Assembly (NCBI GenBank): GCA_944322965.1
Contig: CALUQR010000014.1
Span: 1 to 35,041 of the forward strand
Origin: Vulcanimicrobiota bacterium
GTDB taxonomy: Bacteria; Vulcanimicrobiota; Xenobia; Xenobiales; Xenobiaceae
DNA length: 35,041 nt
Direction: 5' to 3'
Shown one piece after another: positions 23,562-32,557 of this stretch; the stretch's first letter is position 1; every line of letters starts with the position of its first letter. The translations under genes were made by a program, and so were the position numbers. Under the pieces are notes generated by a model. That model searched no databases, was not told where the DNA came from, and worked only from the letters and a program-made list of their open reading frames with translations.

Positions 23562-26231
23562 ATGAGGAGTGGTAGGAGCTTTAGAGCTATAAACTGTAAG
23601 CAGGGCGGGAGATGGGTAGCGCTCTTATTGACAGGGCTACTCCTCTTGGCGGTCTGTAGCGCTCCCGCCTCCGCCCAGAAACCTAAAGGGTCCTCCGCCA
23701 AAGCTCAGCAAGCTAAGCTCAAAGAGCAAAAGCAAGAGATCCAGCGCGCCAAAAAGTTCTTCCAGAAGGCGGCCCAAGCTATCGCCCGCGCCGCTTACGA
23801 CGACGCCGCCTACCAGCTGCAATTGGCCGCCGCCGCCGCTCCCCACTGGCCCGTAGCCTGGAAGAATTTGGCGGAGATTTACGTCAAACTTAAAAATTAT
23901 CAGAGCGCTTGCCAAGCTTATAAACACCTGATGGAGCTCTCTCCGGGCAACCTCAGCGTCACCCGCGAGTACGCCCGCTGCCTGGTCCAGGCGAGCGATT
24001 ATGACGAGGCCGAAAAGCTCTGGCAAGAGCTTCTCGACCACGATGGCAACGATACTGAGGCCCTCTACAATATGGCCCTCATCCTCTACAGTCGAGGGCG
24101 CGATTACTACCCCCAGGCCAAGAGTTACTTAGAGGAGGCCTGCCTCTTAAAGCCCGATTACTACCAGGCTATGGCCTTGCAATGTAAAGTGGCGGCCCAG
24201 AGCGGCGACTACTTTACGGCTAGCAAAGTCTTAGAGACCTTGCGCCTCAACCTGCCCCCGGGCCATCCCTACCTTTTAGACGCTCAGACTCAGGAAGAGA
24301 AGATCACCACCGGTTTGCGCACCATCTGGGCCTCTATTGGCGGCGGCGTGCTCTTAATTATCTTCCTGGCTATCTTTATTGCCAAAGCCAACCGCGACCG
24401 CGACAAGGTCAAGATTAAGCCCCCGCCAGCGGAGATGGACGCCCTCTCGGAAGACTCAGTCTGCCGGTACGTCCTGGCCCACATTATGAATATCACCCAG
24501 CTGCCGCGCGGTCTGTGCTGGTTAGTGCCTACCGACGGCCGTCATATCGAGCTGGTCATCTCCGAGCTCATCCGCGACCCAACCCCCTTCTCCTTGCGCA
24601 AGTTGAATAATAAGACGGTCAAAGATTTCGTAGACGCTTACGGTAAGGGTCCCTTCCTCTTCAAAGGGGTCTCCAAAGAGCAGCTCTTTAGGGATACTTT
24701 CCCCGGCTTAGTCAACGATCTTCAGGATATCGAAATCAATGTGGGCGTGCCCTTAGTCTGGCGCGAGAATCTCTTAGGTTTGATCTTAGTAGGGCGCAGC
24801 CGCGCCACTAGCGCCGAGGCGGCCCGTAAGTATTATGAGGCCGGTATCGAGAAGATCCAGGCCGTCTGTGAACAGGGCGCGGTCGCTTTAGATCGCCTCT
24901 TCCAGCGCAAGGCCAAAGATGTGGACGCCCGCACCGGCTTGTGGAGTCGCGACTACTTTGAGCGCCAAGTGGCGGCTATGAGTAGGGGCTGTTACATGTT
25001 GGGACGTCCTCTGTGCGCCTATATGGTGACCTTGGCGGGTATCAAAAAGTATTTGGAGATCCATAGCGAGGATTTTGGGACGGAGACGCTCTACAATATG
25101 GGTATCGCCCTGCAAGAGAGTATCTCCAAAGAGCCCAATATTACCCTCTGCCACTTAGATAACGGCGTCTTCGGAGTTATCGCCCCCGAGCGCGACGCCG
25201 ATGAGGGCATCCGCCTGGCCCGCACCTTGCAGACCTTTATTAGCCAAGTCCCGATGCCCGATTCTCAAGATATGGGCAACGGTCTGGTGGCTTGGACGGT
25301 CTTCCCCGACGACTCTAAAGATCCCAAGATGTTGCGCGCTATTTTAACCCGCGCCTTCCACGACGTGCGTTCCGGCCATGAGGATAATATCGTCCGGGCT
25401 CAGAATGTGAGCGATGCGACTAAGGCTTCTTCGCAAGGGCCGGTCGTTGAGGATCCTAAAGAGAGCGTGGAGAATATGGTCATTACCCGTAGGGTGACGG
25501 TGACGGGCGGCGCGGGCATGACCCGACCCACCGGCGCCGCTACCGGAGCCTTGGCCGCCGCCCGGGAAGAGGGCGAGCCCTTGAAGATCAAGTTGGGCTC
25601 TAAGGGCGGTCCCTCCCGGGCGACTCGTCCCTTACAAGCCTCTGGCGGCGTAGCGGCCAGTTTAGAGTCTAAGAAGGAGGAGCGGATACCTTCGCCCAAC
25701 CGCCCGGCCGCCCTCAGTTTGGGTAAGAGCGAGCCTAGCGATCCCTCCGCGCCCTTTACCTTAGAGCCCGATCTGGATGAAGACGGCGTCGACAGAGATA
25801 CCCAATTCTGCGGCGAAGAGGCCTTCTTGGACGTTATTAACGCCGAATTGGAAATGGCTGACGAGTCGGGTGAGGATTGCGTCATCGTCTACGTGCGCTT
25901 CCAGAATTTGTCCGAATTGCGCTCCCAGGGACGCGCTTCCTACATTAAGGTACGCAAAGAGATCGCCGCCCTCATCTCCGCCTTCCTGCGCGAAGATAGC
26001 GACATTCCCGGCTTAGTGGGCGAGGACGATTTGGCCATCTTTATGATCGGCTCTCAGTTGGAGACGGCCAAGGTCTTTGCCGACCGCGTCAATAATACGT
26101 CCGCCAACTTGGGCGGAGTGAAGCTCAGTATCGGCATCGCTCTGCGCCAGTCCCAAGGCTTAGATGGACCGGCCTTAATTGCCGCCGGCGCCCAGTTAGC
26201 TAAAGGACCTGGCGTCCACCTGCCCAGCTAA
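23562..26231 (+). CDS. TPR-TM-GAF protein with two degenerate GGDEF domains
   Basis: The domains in this 889-residue protein are: signal peptide (about 16-39), TPR repeats (about 60-245), a membrane helix (about 253-274), a GAF-like domain (about 300-445, GVPLVWRENLLGLILVGRS), a GGDEF-like domain (about 453-600, starting DARTGLWSRDYFE), a disordered linker (about 615-735) and a second GGDEF-like domain (about 745-889). The catalytic signature is lost in both: HLDNGVFGV (531-539) and GEDDLAIF (820-827) stand where GGDEF is expected. The protein is therefore unlikely to make cyclic di-GMP and may be a receptor or scaffold. The extracytoplasmic TPR half resembles the upstream gene. Start ATG is preceded by GAGAGG. 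Confidence 0.88.
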   Translation: MRSGRSFRAINCKQGGRWVALLLTGLLLLAVCSAPASAQKPKGSSAKAQQAKLKEQKQEIQRAKKFFQKAAQAIARAAYDDAAYQLQLAAAAAPHWPVAWKNLAEIYVKLKNYQSACQAYKHLMELSPGNLSVTREYARCLVQASDYDEAEKLWQELLDHDGNDTEALYNMALILYSRGRDYYPQAKSYLEEACLLKPDYYQAMALQCKVAAQSGDYFTASKVLETLRLNLPPGHPYLLDAQTQEEKITTGLRTIWASIGGGVLLIIFLAIFIAKANRDRDKVKIKPPPAEMDALSEDSVCRYVLAHIMNITQLPRGLCWLVPTDGRHIELVISELIRDPTPFSLRKLNNKTVKDFVDAYGKGPFLFKGVSKEQLFRDTFPGLVNDLQDIEINVGVPLVWRENLLGLILVGRSRATSAEAARKYYEAGIEKIQAVCEQGAVALDRLFQRKAKDVDARTGLWSRDYFERQVAAMSRGCYMLGRPLCAYMVTLAGIKKYLEIHSEDFGTETLYNMGIALQESISKEPNITLCHLDNGVFGVIAPERDADEGIRLARTLQTFISQVPMPDSQDMGNGLVAWTVFPDDSKDPKMLRAILTRAFHDVRSGHEDNIVRAQNVSDATKASSQGPVVEDPKESVENMVITRRVTVTGGAGMTRPTGAATGALAAAREEGEPLKIKLGSKGGPSRATRPLQASGGVAASLESKKEERIPSPNRPAALSLGKSEPSDPSAPFTLEPDLDEDGVDRDTQFCGEEAFLDVINAELEMADESGEDCVIVYVRFQNLSELRSQGRASYIKVRKEIAALISAFLREDSDIPGLVGEDDLAIFMIGSQLETAKVFADRVNNTSANLGGVKLSIGIALRQSQGLDGPALIAAGAQLAKGPGVHLPS

Positions 26232-26259
26232 ACTCTAGAGAGCGCTCTATTTCCCCTCT

Positions 26260-27531
26260 ATGCACGCCGAAACTACCCCCCAAGAGGCCCAAACCTTCGC
26301 CCAGTATCTCTCAGAGTCGCTGGGTGAGGGTTACCCTGAGCCCCAGGCTGAGGGGGCGGCAGAGACTGAGGGGGTGGCAGAGTCTGAGGGCCAGGCTTTA
26401 GAGGAGGCTTCCCCTCAAGTTGAGGCTTTAACTTTAGAGGGGCCAGTTCCCCCAGGAGAGGATGCGCCTTTAGAGGAGGCTTTAGAGCGGGCCCGCTTAC
26501 AGGCGGAATTAGAGCAAGCGGGGGTAGAGGAAGGGGGCTTGATCCCCGACCAGTTAGTTGACCTTGAGCCTCCATTAGGGGCCGTACCTAAGTTGCGCAT
26601 CGTCTTTTTGGGGATGAATGGGCGCTTCTCCACCCAGGCTTTGCAACTTTTAGCTACTAGCCACCAGATTGTAGGGATCGTCTGCTCTAAGCCCCGGGCC
26701 GTCAAGAAGGGGTTAGTGGCCAGGTGGGTTAGCGCCGGCAAGGGGGAGGGCAATTTAGAGCGCTTTGCTGAGTATTATCGCTGCCCTTATTTTTACGCTG
26801 AGCGCGAATATAATTACCAGCTTTTGCGCTTTATTAAGCATTTGAAGCCCGACCTCATCTGTATCTCCAATTTCTCTATCATCTTGCCTCCCGATATTTA
26901 CGAGTTGGCGCCCCAGGGGGCTATTAACTTACATCTGGCCCCCTTGCCCCAGTACCGCGGCCCTAACCCTTGGCTGTGGCTCTTCTATGACGGCTGTCAG
27001 GAGAGCGAGTACGTAGTCCACCAGGTAGACTCGGGCGAAGATACGGGGCCTATCTTGGGGCGCCAGAGCTTTAATATCCCTCCCAATATTACGGGCAGCG
27101 AGTTGGCGGACTGCGTCTTGCCCGGGGCGGCCTGCCTCATGTTGCGCGTAGTAGAAGAGATAGCCTTGGGAGAGAGCGAGCCTCAGCCCCAAAAGGTGGA
27201 GGGGCCCCTGCGGCGAGCGCGCTACGTTAAGCCCGGCGAGGCCCTTATCGATTGGGAGGAGTGGGGCTGCCAGCGCGTAGGCGCCTTCCTGCGCGGGGCT
27301 AGCCTCTGGTATGAGCCCTTTCCCATCTTCCCCTGTTTAGTGCGCCTCTACCAGCCGGGCCAGGTGGGTCCCAGTTATGGGAAACCGGGGACCAATCATT
27401 GGCGCCTCTGGAAGGGCTGGATCTCTTGTAAGGATGGGATCGTGCCCTATAAGGTGGCTATCTTGCGCTATGAGTTTTGGCGCCTCCTCATCCCCATCCT
27501 CATCCTCTTAATTATAGGTTTTATTCTCTAA
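26260..27531 (+). CDS. Formyltransferase-fold protein with C-terminal membrane tail
   Basis: The middle of this 423-residue protein is a formyltransferase Rossmann domain (about 110-310). It keeps the Asn-His-Asp catalytic set, with Asn223 and His225 in INLHLAPLPQYRG and Asp261 in VDSGEDTGPIL. The 36-residue spacing equals that of methionyl-tRNA formyltransferase. A shorter C-terminal region follows (DWEEWGCQRVGAFLRG resembles the Fmt linker). Two parts are unusual: about 110 acidic Glu/Ala-rich residues at the N-terminus, and a hydrophobic final 15 residues (LLIPILILLIIGFIL). It may formylate a sugar nucleotide or another amine at the membrane. Whether it replaces Fmt is unknown. It begins 28 nt after the TPR-GAF gene and overlaps the convergent kinase gene by 11 nt. 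Confidence 0.82.
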   Translation: MHAETTPQEAQTFAQYLSESLGEGYPEPQAEGAAETEGVAESEGQALEEASPQVEALTLEGPVPPGEDAPLEEALERARLQAELEQAGVEEGGLIPDQLVDLEPPLGAVPKLRIVFLGMNGRFSTQALQLLATSHQIVGIVCSKPRAVKKGLVARWVSAGKGEGNLERFAEYYRCPYFYAEREYNYQLLRFIKHLKPDLICISNFSIILPPDIYELAPQGAINLHLAPLPQYRGPNPWLWLFYDGCQESEYVVHQVDSGEDTGPILGRQSFNIPPNITGSELADCVLPGAACLMLRVVEEIALGESEPQPQKVEGPLRRARYVKPGEALIDWEEWGCQRVGAFLRGASLWYEPFPIFPCLVRLYQPGQVGPSYGKPGTNHWRLWKGWISCKDGIVPYKVAILRYEFWRLLIPILILLIIGFIL

Positions 27532-28099
27532 AGGTACTAAAGTAGAGCGCCTCTAAGGGGAGCCAGCGATCTCTAAATTGGGGCCAAGCTTGGGGGCCGT
27601 TGCGGGCTAAGATCCGCTCGCGCTGTATTTTAGGCTCAATTTTTAAGCGCCAATAAAAGTCGTAAGCGGGGCGCAAAGCGGGGTGGCCGCAGTAAGTACC
27701 CTCTATAAGATTTAAGTTGCCCGGCTCTAGCCAATTACCGGGAAGGTATTGGCCTAGCTTACAGGAGTAAGGGCGGTAATAAAATTTTTCTCCCCTCAAG
27801 AGCGGCTCCCAGACCTCTTTTATAAAGCGAGGGCGCTCAAAATTTTCGCCCGCCACCCGATCGGCCTCTAGGGGGCGCTTCTCTAAAGGCCAAAAGAAGT
27901 CGTCTAGATGGATAACTTGGATAGTCCATTGGGCGGCTCTAGCTCTAAGCGCCAAAGCCTCCGCTAAGGCGCTCTTACCTGAGGCGCAGGGGCCGTCTAT
28001 ACCGACTATTAGCCGCGCCTTCTCTCTATGGGCTACCTCTAAGGCTTGCCAGACGACCTCTAAGAGGTCCGCTAAATAGGGGGTTAGAGCTAGAGTCAC
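27521..28099 (-). CDS. Uridine kinase-like P-loop kinase
   Basis: This 192-residue protein resembles the uridine kinase/phosphoribulokinase group of P-loop kinases. Walker A is GIDGPCASGKSALAEAL (near 33-49). HLDDFFWP (near 84-91) provides the Asp-Asp motif that binds substrate hydroxyls. EGTYCGHPALRPAYDFYW and RILARNG carry the lid region. It is shorter than classic Udk (about 210). The start overlaps the stop of the ECF S-component gene by one base, so the two are translated together. This pairing suggests that the kinase traps the transported compound. The substrate is not determined by the sequence. Confidence 0.85.
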   Translation of the reverse strand: MTLALTPYLADLLEVVWQALEVAHREKARLIVGIDGPCASGKSALAEALALRARAAQWTIQVIHLDDFFWPLEKRPLEADRVAGENFERPRFIKEVWEPLLRGEKFYYRPYSCKLGQYLPGNWLEPGNLNLIEGTYCGHPALRPAYDFYWRLKIEPKIQRERILARNGPQAWPQFRDRWLPLEALYFSTFRE

Positions 28100-28674
28100 T
28101 AGGCGGCCTCCGACTCTGCGCGGGGCAAACGGTTCCAGCCCGCGCGCTCTAAGGAGACTAAGAGCGGGGGGATAATTGCTAATTGCAAGATGATACCGGG
28201 GAGCGAATTAAAGAGGGCGCCCGCTAAGAAGGCGGACCAGCCAAAACCGTGGGGGCCTAAGCCCAAAAGGAAGACCATGAGCGCCCCCCACGCTAAACGG
28301 CCCGCCAGCATGGCCCCTAGTAAGGAGCGGTAGAGCCGCCCCCAATCCCTCCAGGGATGGGCGCCCATGAGCCAGCCGGTCAGGGCCCCGTAAGTAGCCA
28401 GCTCACCGGCCATAGCTAAGGCTTGGGGGTATAAGGGGGGCATCCCCAAAAGGAGGGAGCGCAAAAGGGGGGCTAGGAGGCCTAATCCCAAACCCCAGCG
28501 CCAACCGCAGACGAAGCCGCAGAGCAAGATGGGCAGATGCATAGGTAAGAGCATCGACCCGATTTGGGGGATCTGGCCCGTAAAGAAGGGCAGGACCAGC
28601 CCTAAAGCTAGGAAGAGGGCCGCTAAGGTCAGTCGCCTCAGCTCTAAGGTCGGTCCCGCCTGACTGTCTGGCAT
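28099..28674 (-). CDS. ECF transporter substrate-binding S component
   Basis: The 191-residue membrane protein has about six hydrophobic helices. It also has the segment FFTGQIPQIGSMLLPMHLPILLCGFVCGWRWG followed by LLAPLLRS and GMPPLYPQALAMAGELATYG, which is typical of one group of ECF S components. Such proteins bind a vitamin or other micronutrient and work with a shared energising module (EcfT and two ATPases), not seen in this window. The LTLAALFLALGLVLP helix is the usual site of contact with EcfT. It is followed by the kinase gene with a one-base overlap and lies 10 nt after the peptidase gene. The substrate is unknown. Confidence 0.85.
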   Translation of the reverse strand: MPDSQAGPTLELRRLTLAALFLALGLVLPFFTGQIPQIGSMLLPMHLPILLCGFVCGWRWGLGLGLLAPLLRSLLLGMPPLYPQALAMAGELATYGALTGWLMGAHPWRDWGRLYRSLLGAMLAGRLAWGALMVFLLGLGPHGFGWSAFLAGALFNSLPGIILQLAIIPPLLVSLERAGWNRLPRAESEAA

Positions 28675-28684
28675 CTACCGGAAA

Positions 28685-30901
28685 CTAGCGCGGCAAGCGG
28701 AGGTCTTTAAAGCCCAAAGCTTGAGCGATAAAGGCCAGAATATCCGCCGTCTCATCTAAGCTCTTGGCGATAGGCTTGCCCGCTCCGTGGCCCGCCTTAG
28801 AGTCGATACGAATCAAGATGGGGGCCGGGCCGGCTTGTAAGCGCTGCAGCTGGGCCGCATACTTAAAGCTGTGAGCGGGATAGACGCGGTCGTCGTGGTC
28901 GGCCGTAGTTACCAGAGTAGCCGGGTACTTGGTACCGGGCTTAATGTTGTGGTAGGGAGAGATCTTATAGAGGGTGGCAAACTCCTCGGGCTTCTTGACG
29001 TCTCCATAGTCGCCCATCCAGTAACGGCCGATGGTAAACTCTTGGAAGCGCAACATATCCATAACGCCCACTTGCGGGACGGCCGCCCCAAAGAGGTCGG
29101 GACGCTGGTTGAGACAGGCGCCCACTAAGAGGCCGCCATTACTGCCGCCATTGATCGCCAAGCGCTGGGGCTTAGTATACTTATTATCTACTAGCCACTG
29201 GGCGCAGTTGATAAAATCGTCGAAGGTATGCTGCTTTTTGGTCTTAGTACCGGCGCGATGCCACTCTTCGCCATACTCCGCGCCCCCGCGCAGACTGGCC
29301 TGGGCGTAGATACCGCCCATCTGCATCCAAGTCATGGCCCGAGTGGAGAAGCCCGGAGTCATATCGATAGCGAAACCGCCATAACCGTAAAGCAGGGTAG
29401 GGACCTGACCGTCTAACTTCACGTCGCGGCGGTAACTAATAAAGAGGGGTACCTTAGCCCCGTCGCTGCTGGGCACAAAGACTTGCTTAGTGACGATCTG
29501 CTGGGGATCGAAATTTAATTGGGGCTGATGCCAAATCGTACTCTTCCCGCTCGCTATGTCGTAAGCGTAGATGACCGCCGGAGTATTGAAGCTAGTATAA
29601 GCATAATAAGCCGTCTGAGCGTCGTTCTTACCGTAGAAACCGCTCACCGTCCCCAAGCCCGGCAGCTGCAGATCCTTAATAAACTCGCCCTCTGGGGTAT
29701 ACTCTTTGATCCTGCTCGTGGCGTCGTGCAGGTAATTGGCGTAGAGTTTACCGCCCACGCAACTCACCTGGCTCAGAGGCTCCTCGCTTTGGGGAATGAC
29801 CTCTTCCCAAGGGGTAGTGATCACATTATTGGTCAACTTGACGCTCAAAACTCTGCCCTTAGGGGCCTGCCAGTCGGTACGTACAAAGAGCCGATCTTTA
29901 TAGACATCGACCAGATCGAAACGGGCCTGGAAAGAGTTAGGTAAAGTGATAAATTGGCCCTGGGGATTAGTCATATCTTTGACTAAGAGAGCCGTATTGT
30001 CATTTTGAGGTTGACTGATCTGGACGATGAGCCAGCGCCTATCTTCGCTGCTCGCTCCATAGACGGAGAGGTCGGGATTGTCGGGATTGGAGAAGATGAC
30101 CTGATCGGCGCTCTGGGGCTGGCCTAAACGGTGGTAATAGAGGGTGTGCCCCTCGTTGAGGCCGCCTATGGTAGCGCTCTGGCCGCTCTCGGGAGCCGGA
30201 TAGCGGCTATAGAAGAAGCCCTGGCCCTCGCGATCCCAGACGATAGTGGAGAATTTGACCCACTCGATCTTATCTTTTAAAGTCTCCTTGGTCGCCAGAT
30301 CTAAGACCCGAATCTCGTTCCAGTCGGAGCCGGCCTTAGCCGTAGAGTAGGCCAGATACTTAGCGCCCGGGCTGACCTCGTAATTGGTGAGGGCTACGGT
30401 TCCATCTTTAGAGAGGGTGTTAGGATCTAAGATTACCTGGCCCTGACCGTCGGCCGTAGAGCTCATATAGAGGACGCTCTGATTCTGTAAGCCGGAGTTG
30501 CGCGTAAAGAAATAACGGCCCGCTTCCAGGGTAGGCAGACTGTAGCGCGGATAGTTTTGGATCTTCTCTAAGTATTGGCGGATCTCGGCCCTATGGGGCA
30601 ACTTGGCCAGGTAGGATTCCGCCTTCTGGCGCTCGCGCTCTACCCAAGCCTTGGTGCGCGGGCTGTCGATATCTTCCATCCAGCGGTAAGGATCGGCCAC
30701 TACCTGGCCGTGGATCGTCTCTTGAAAGTCGCTGGGACCGAAATCGGAGGGAGAGGCGGTAGCTACCATTTTACTAGTAACCTTCTCTTTCGGGGTCGGG
30801 GCGCCGGAACCGGGCAGGGCCGCGAAGGCGGGGAGAGAACAGGTCAAGCTCAAGGCGAGCGCAATAGCTAGCATACTAAAAGGGCGGGGGTTACTCTTCA
30901 T
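28685..30901 (-). CDS. Exported prolyl oligopeptidase (family S9A)
   Basis: The enzyme would cut after proline in short peptides. The 738-residue precursor has a signal peptide (SMLAIALALSLTCSLPAFA, about 9-27), so it acts outside the cytoplasm. The N-terminal DPYRWMEDIDSPRTKAWVE is characteristic, a beta-propeller fills about 130-470, and the alpha/beta-hydrolase domain holds Ser587 (GGSNGGLL), Asp671 (HDDRVYP) and His705 (KAGHGAG). GYGGFAIDMTPGF and SLRGGAEYGEEWHRAG also fit the family. It is the first of three closely spaced minus-strand genes, with 10 nt to the ECF S component. The 93-bp gap to the divergent galE must carry both promoters, but I see no strong boxes. Confidence 0.95.
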   Translation of the reverse strand: MKSNPRPFSMLAIALALSLTCSLPAFAALPGSGAPTPKEKVTSKMVATASPSDFGPSDFQETIHGQVVADPYRWMEDIDSPRTKAWVERERQKAESYLAKLPHRAEIRQYLEKIQNYPRYSLPTLEAGRYFFTRNSGLQNQSVLYMSSTADGQGQVILDPNTLSKDGTVALTNYEVSPGAKYLAYSTAKAGSDWNEIRVLDLATKETLKDKIEWVKFSTIVWDREGQGFFYSRYPAPESGQSATIGGLNEGHTLYYHRLGQPQSADQVIFSNPDNPDLSVYGASSEDRRWLIVQISQPQNDNTALLVKDMTNPQGQFITLPNSFQARFDLVDVYKDRLFVRTDWQAPKGRVLSVKLTNNVITTPWEEVIPQSEEPLSQVSCVGGKLYANYLHDATSRIKEYTPEGEFIKDLQLPGLGTVSGFYGKNDAQTAYYAYTSFNTPAVIYAYDIASGKSTIWHQPQLNFDPQQIVTKQVFVPSSDGAKVPLFISYRRDVKLDGQVPTLLYGYGGFAIDMTPGFSTRAMTWMQMGGIYAQASLRGGAEYGEEWHRAGTKTKKQHTFDDFINCAQWLVDNKYTKPQRLAINGGSNGGLLVGACLNQRPDLFGAAVPQVGVMDMLRFQEFTIGRYWMGDYGDVKKPEEFATLYKISPYHNIKPGTKYPATLVTTADHDDRVYPAHSFKYAAQLQRLQAGPAPILIRIDSKAGHGAGKPIAKSLDETADILAFIAQALGFKDLRLPR

Positions 30902-30994
30902 GAGCCCCCACTTAACTCTAGAGGCTAAAACTTCCTGCCCTCAACTTAGAATGGACCCTCAAGCTTCACCAGTAGGTTCCCAGAAGGAGCGCAT

Positions 30995-31987
30995 ATGTCC
31001 CCAGAGACGATCTTAGTTACCGGCGGGGCCGGATATATTGGCAGCGTAGTCAGCGCCCAACTCCTAGAGCGTGGGTATAGAGTAGTAATAGTTGATAACT
31101 TCTGCCACGGACACCGGGCCGCCATACCCGCCCCCTCCATCGTCGAAGAACTCGATATCCAGGATACGGAGCGCCTAGCCCAGGTTATGCGTCAATACCA
31201 AGTGGGGGCGGTCATGCACTTTGCCGCCTTTATCGAGGTGGGCGAGTCGATGCGCCAGCCCGGACGTTACTTCTCCAATAATACCGCCGGCGCCCTCTCC
31301 GTGCTCCAAGCTATGGTCCAAGCCCAAGTAGAGCGCTTCGTCTTTTCCTCCACCGCCGCCGTCTACGGGAACCCCGAACGGACCCCCATCACCGAAGAGA
31401 TGGAACTTAGGCCCACTAACGCCTATGGAGAGTCGAAACTATTGGTAGAACGGATGCTGCCCTGGTTTGAGAGGATTCACGGACTGCGTACCGCCCGCTT
31501 GCGCTACTTTAACGCCTCCGGCAATACCCCCCAGCGAGGAGAGGACCACCATCCCGAAACCCACCTCATCCCCCTCATTATGGAAGCCGCTCTAGGCCAG
31601 CGCCCCCAAATAGCTATCTATGGCGAAGATTACCCCACCCCCGACGGGACCTGTATTAGAGATTACGTCCACGTCTGCGATCTGGCCAGCGCCCACCTCT
31701 TAGCCTTAGAGAAATTGCGCGAGTGCGGGAACTTACTCTACAATCTGGGCAGCGGACAAGGTTACTCCGTGCGCCAAGTTATCGAAGCCGTGCGCCAAGT
31801 GAGCGGGCGCGACTTTAAAGTGGTCAGCCAAGAGCGGCGCCCCGGAGATCCCGCCGTCTTAGTAGCCTCCTCCGCTAAGATCCGCCGCGAATTGGGCTGG
31901 AAACCGCGCTTTGAAAGTATCGAAGAGATCGTAGCTTCCGCCTGGGAATGGAAGGTGCGCCACCCCCAAGGGTATGCCGCCCCGTGA
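30995..31987 (+). CDS. galE: UDP-glucose 4-epimerase
   Basis: GalE interconverts UDP-glucose and UDP-galactose for the Leloir pathway and surface sugars. The 330-residue protein has the NAD motif GGAGYIG at 10-16, SSTAAVYG (118-125) and the catalytic Tyr144-x3-Lys148 (YGESK). RYFNASGN, ETHLIPL and GTCIRDYVHVCDLASAH are GalE hallmarks. The start has an AGAAGGAG ribosome site 5 nt upstream. It overlaps ogt by 4 nt. UDP-glucose-type epimerases acting on N-acetyl sugars are an alternative, but the motifs fit GalE. Confidence 0.93.
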   Translation: MSPETILVTGGAGYIGSVVSAQLLERGYRVVIVDNFCHGHRAAIPAPSIVEELDIQDTERLAQVMRQYQVGAVMHFAAFIEVGESMRQPGRYFSNNTAGALSVLQAMVQAQVERFVFSSTAAVYGNPERTPITEEMELRPTNAYGESKLLVERMLPWFERIHGLRTARLRYFNASGNTPQRGEDHHPETHLIPLIMEAALGQRPQIAIYGEDYPTPDGTCIRDYVHVCDLASAHLLALEKLRECGNLLYNLGSGQGYSVRQVIEAVRQVSGRDFKVVSQERRPGDPAVLVASSAKIRRELGWKPRFESIEEIVASAWEWKVRHPQGYAAP

Positions 31988-32520
31988 AGGCTCTAAACTT
32001 CAAATCCTATGACCCCCTGGCGCCCAGCTCCTGGCGCCAGTGGGAGTCGCCTTTAGGGACCCTAACCCTAGTAGCCCGCGGCGCCGCCTTGAGCGCCCTC
32101 TACTTTCCCAACCAAGCCCCTAATCTCCCCACCCCAGCCGAGCGCCAGAACCCCGCCCTCCAAGCGGCCTGCCGCTGGTTAGAGAGCTATTTCCAAGGAT
32201 TGCGACCCCACCCCGCCCAGCTGGACCTAGCCCCCCTAGGGACCCCCTTCCAATTGACTGTCTGGCAATTACTGAGCCAACTGCCCTATGGCGAGACCCT
32301 GACCTACGCCCAATTGGCCCAACGAGTAGCCCTGCAATTACAGAGAAGCTCGATGGCCCCCCGAGCCGTGGGGGGAGCCTTAGGGCGGAACCCTCTTCCC
32401 ATCATCTTGCCCTGCCACCGCATCTTAGCCGCTCAGCGTCGCCTGGGAGGATTTAGCGGAGGCTTAGAGGTCAAAGAATGGCTCCTCCAATTAGAAGGGA
32501 TAAGCTACCGGCGCTCTTGA
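31984..32520 (+). CDS. ogt: Methylated-DNA--protein-cysteine methyltransferase
   Basis: This suicide protein repairs O6-alkylguanine by moving the alkyl group to its own cysteine. The active site is ILPCHRIL, preceded by FQLTVWQLLSQLPYGETLTYAQLA and RAVGGALGRNPLPI, and followed by LGGFSGG, all diagnostic. From the GTG at 31984 the protein has 178 residues. The GTGA overlap with the galE stop implies translational coupling. An ATG at 31948 would add 12 residues lying wholly within galE and is less likely. The -35 box of the tRNA promoter covers its stop codon. Confidence 0.92.
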   Translation: MKALNFKSYDPLAPSSWRQWESPLGTLTLVARGAALSALYFPNQAPNLPTPAERQNPALQAACRWLESYFQGLRPHPAQLDLAPLGTPFQLTVWQLLSQLPYGETLTYAQLAQRVALQLQRSSMAPRAVGGALGRNPLPIILPCHRILAAQRRLGGFSGGLEVKEWLLQLEGISYRRS

Positions 32521-32545
32521 CAAAGTTAGGGGAGATGGCTATCAT
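32517..32545 (+). promoter_or_regulatory. Near-consensus promoter for tRNA-Tyr
   Basis: A perfect TTGACA (32517-32522) is followed after 17 nt by TATCAT (32540-32545, 5 of 6). The predicted start at about 32552 is a few bases before the mature tRNA at 32558. The -35 box overlaps the ogt stop codon. This is the best promoter match seen in the window. Confidence 0.85.
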
Positions 32546-32557
32546 ACTCCCCGTTAC

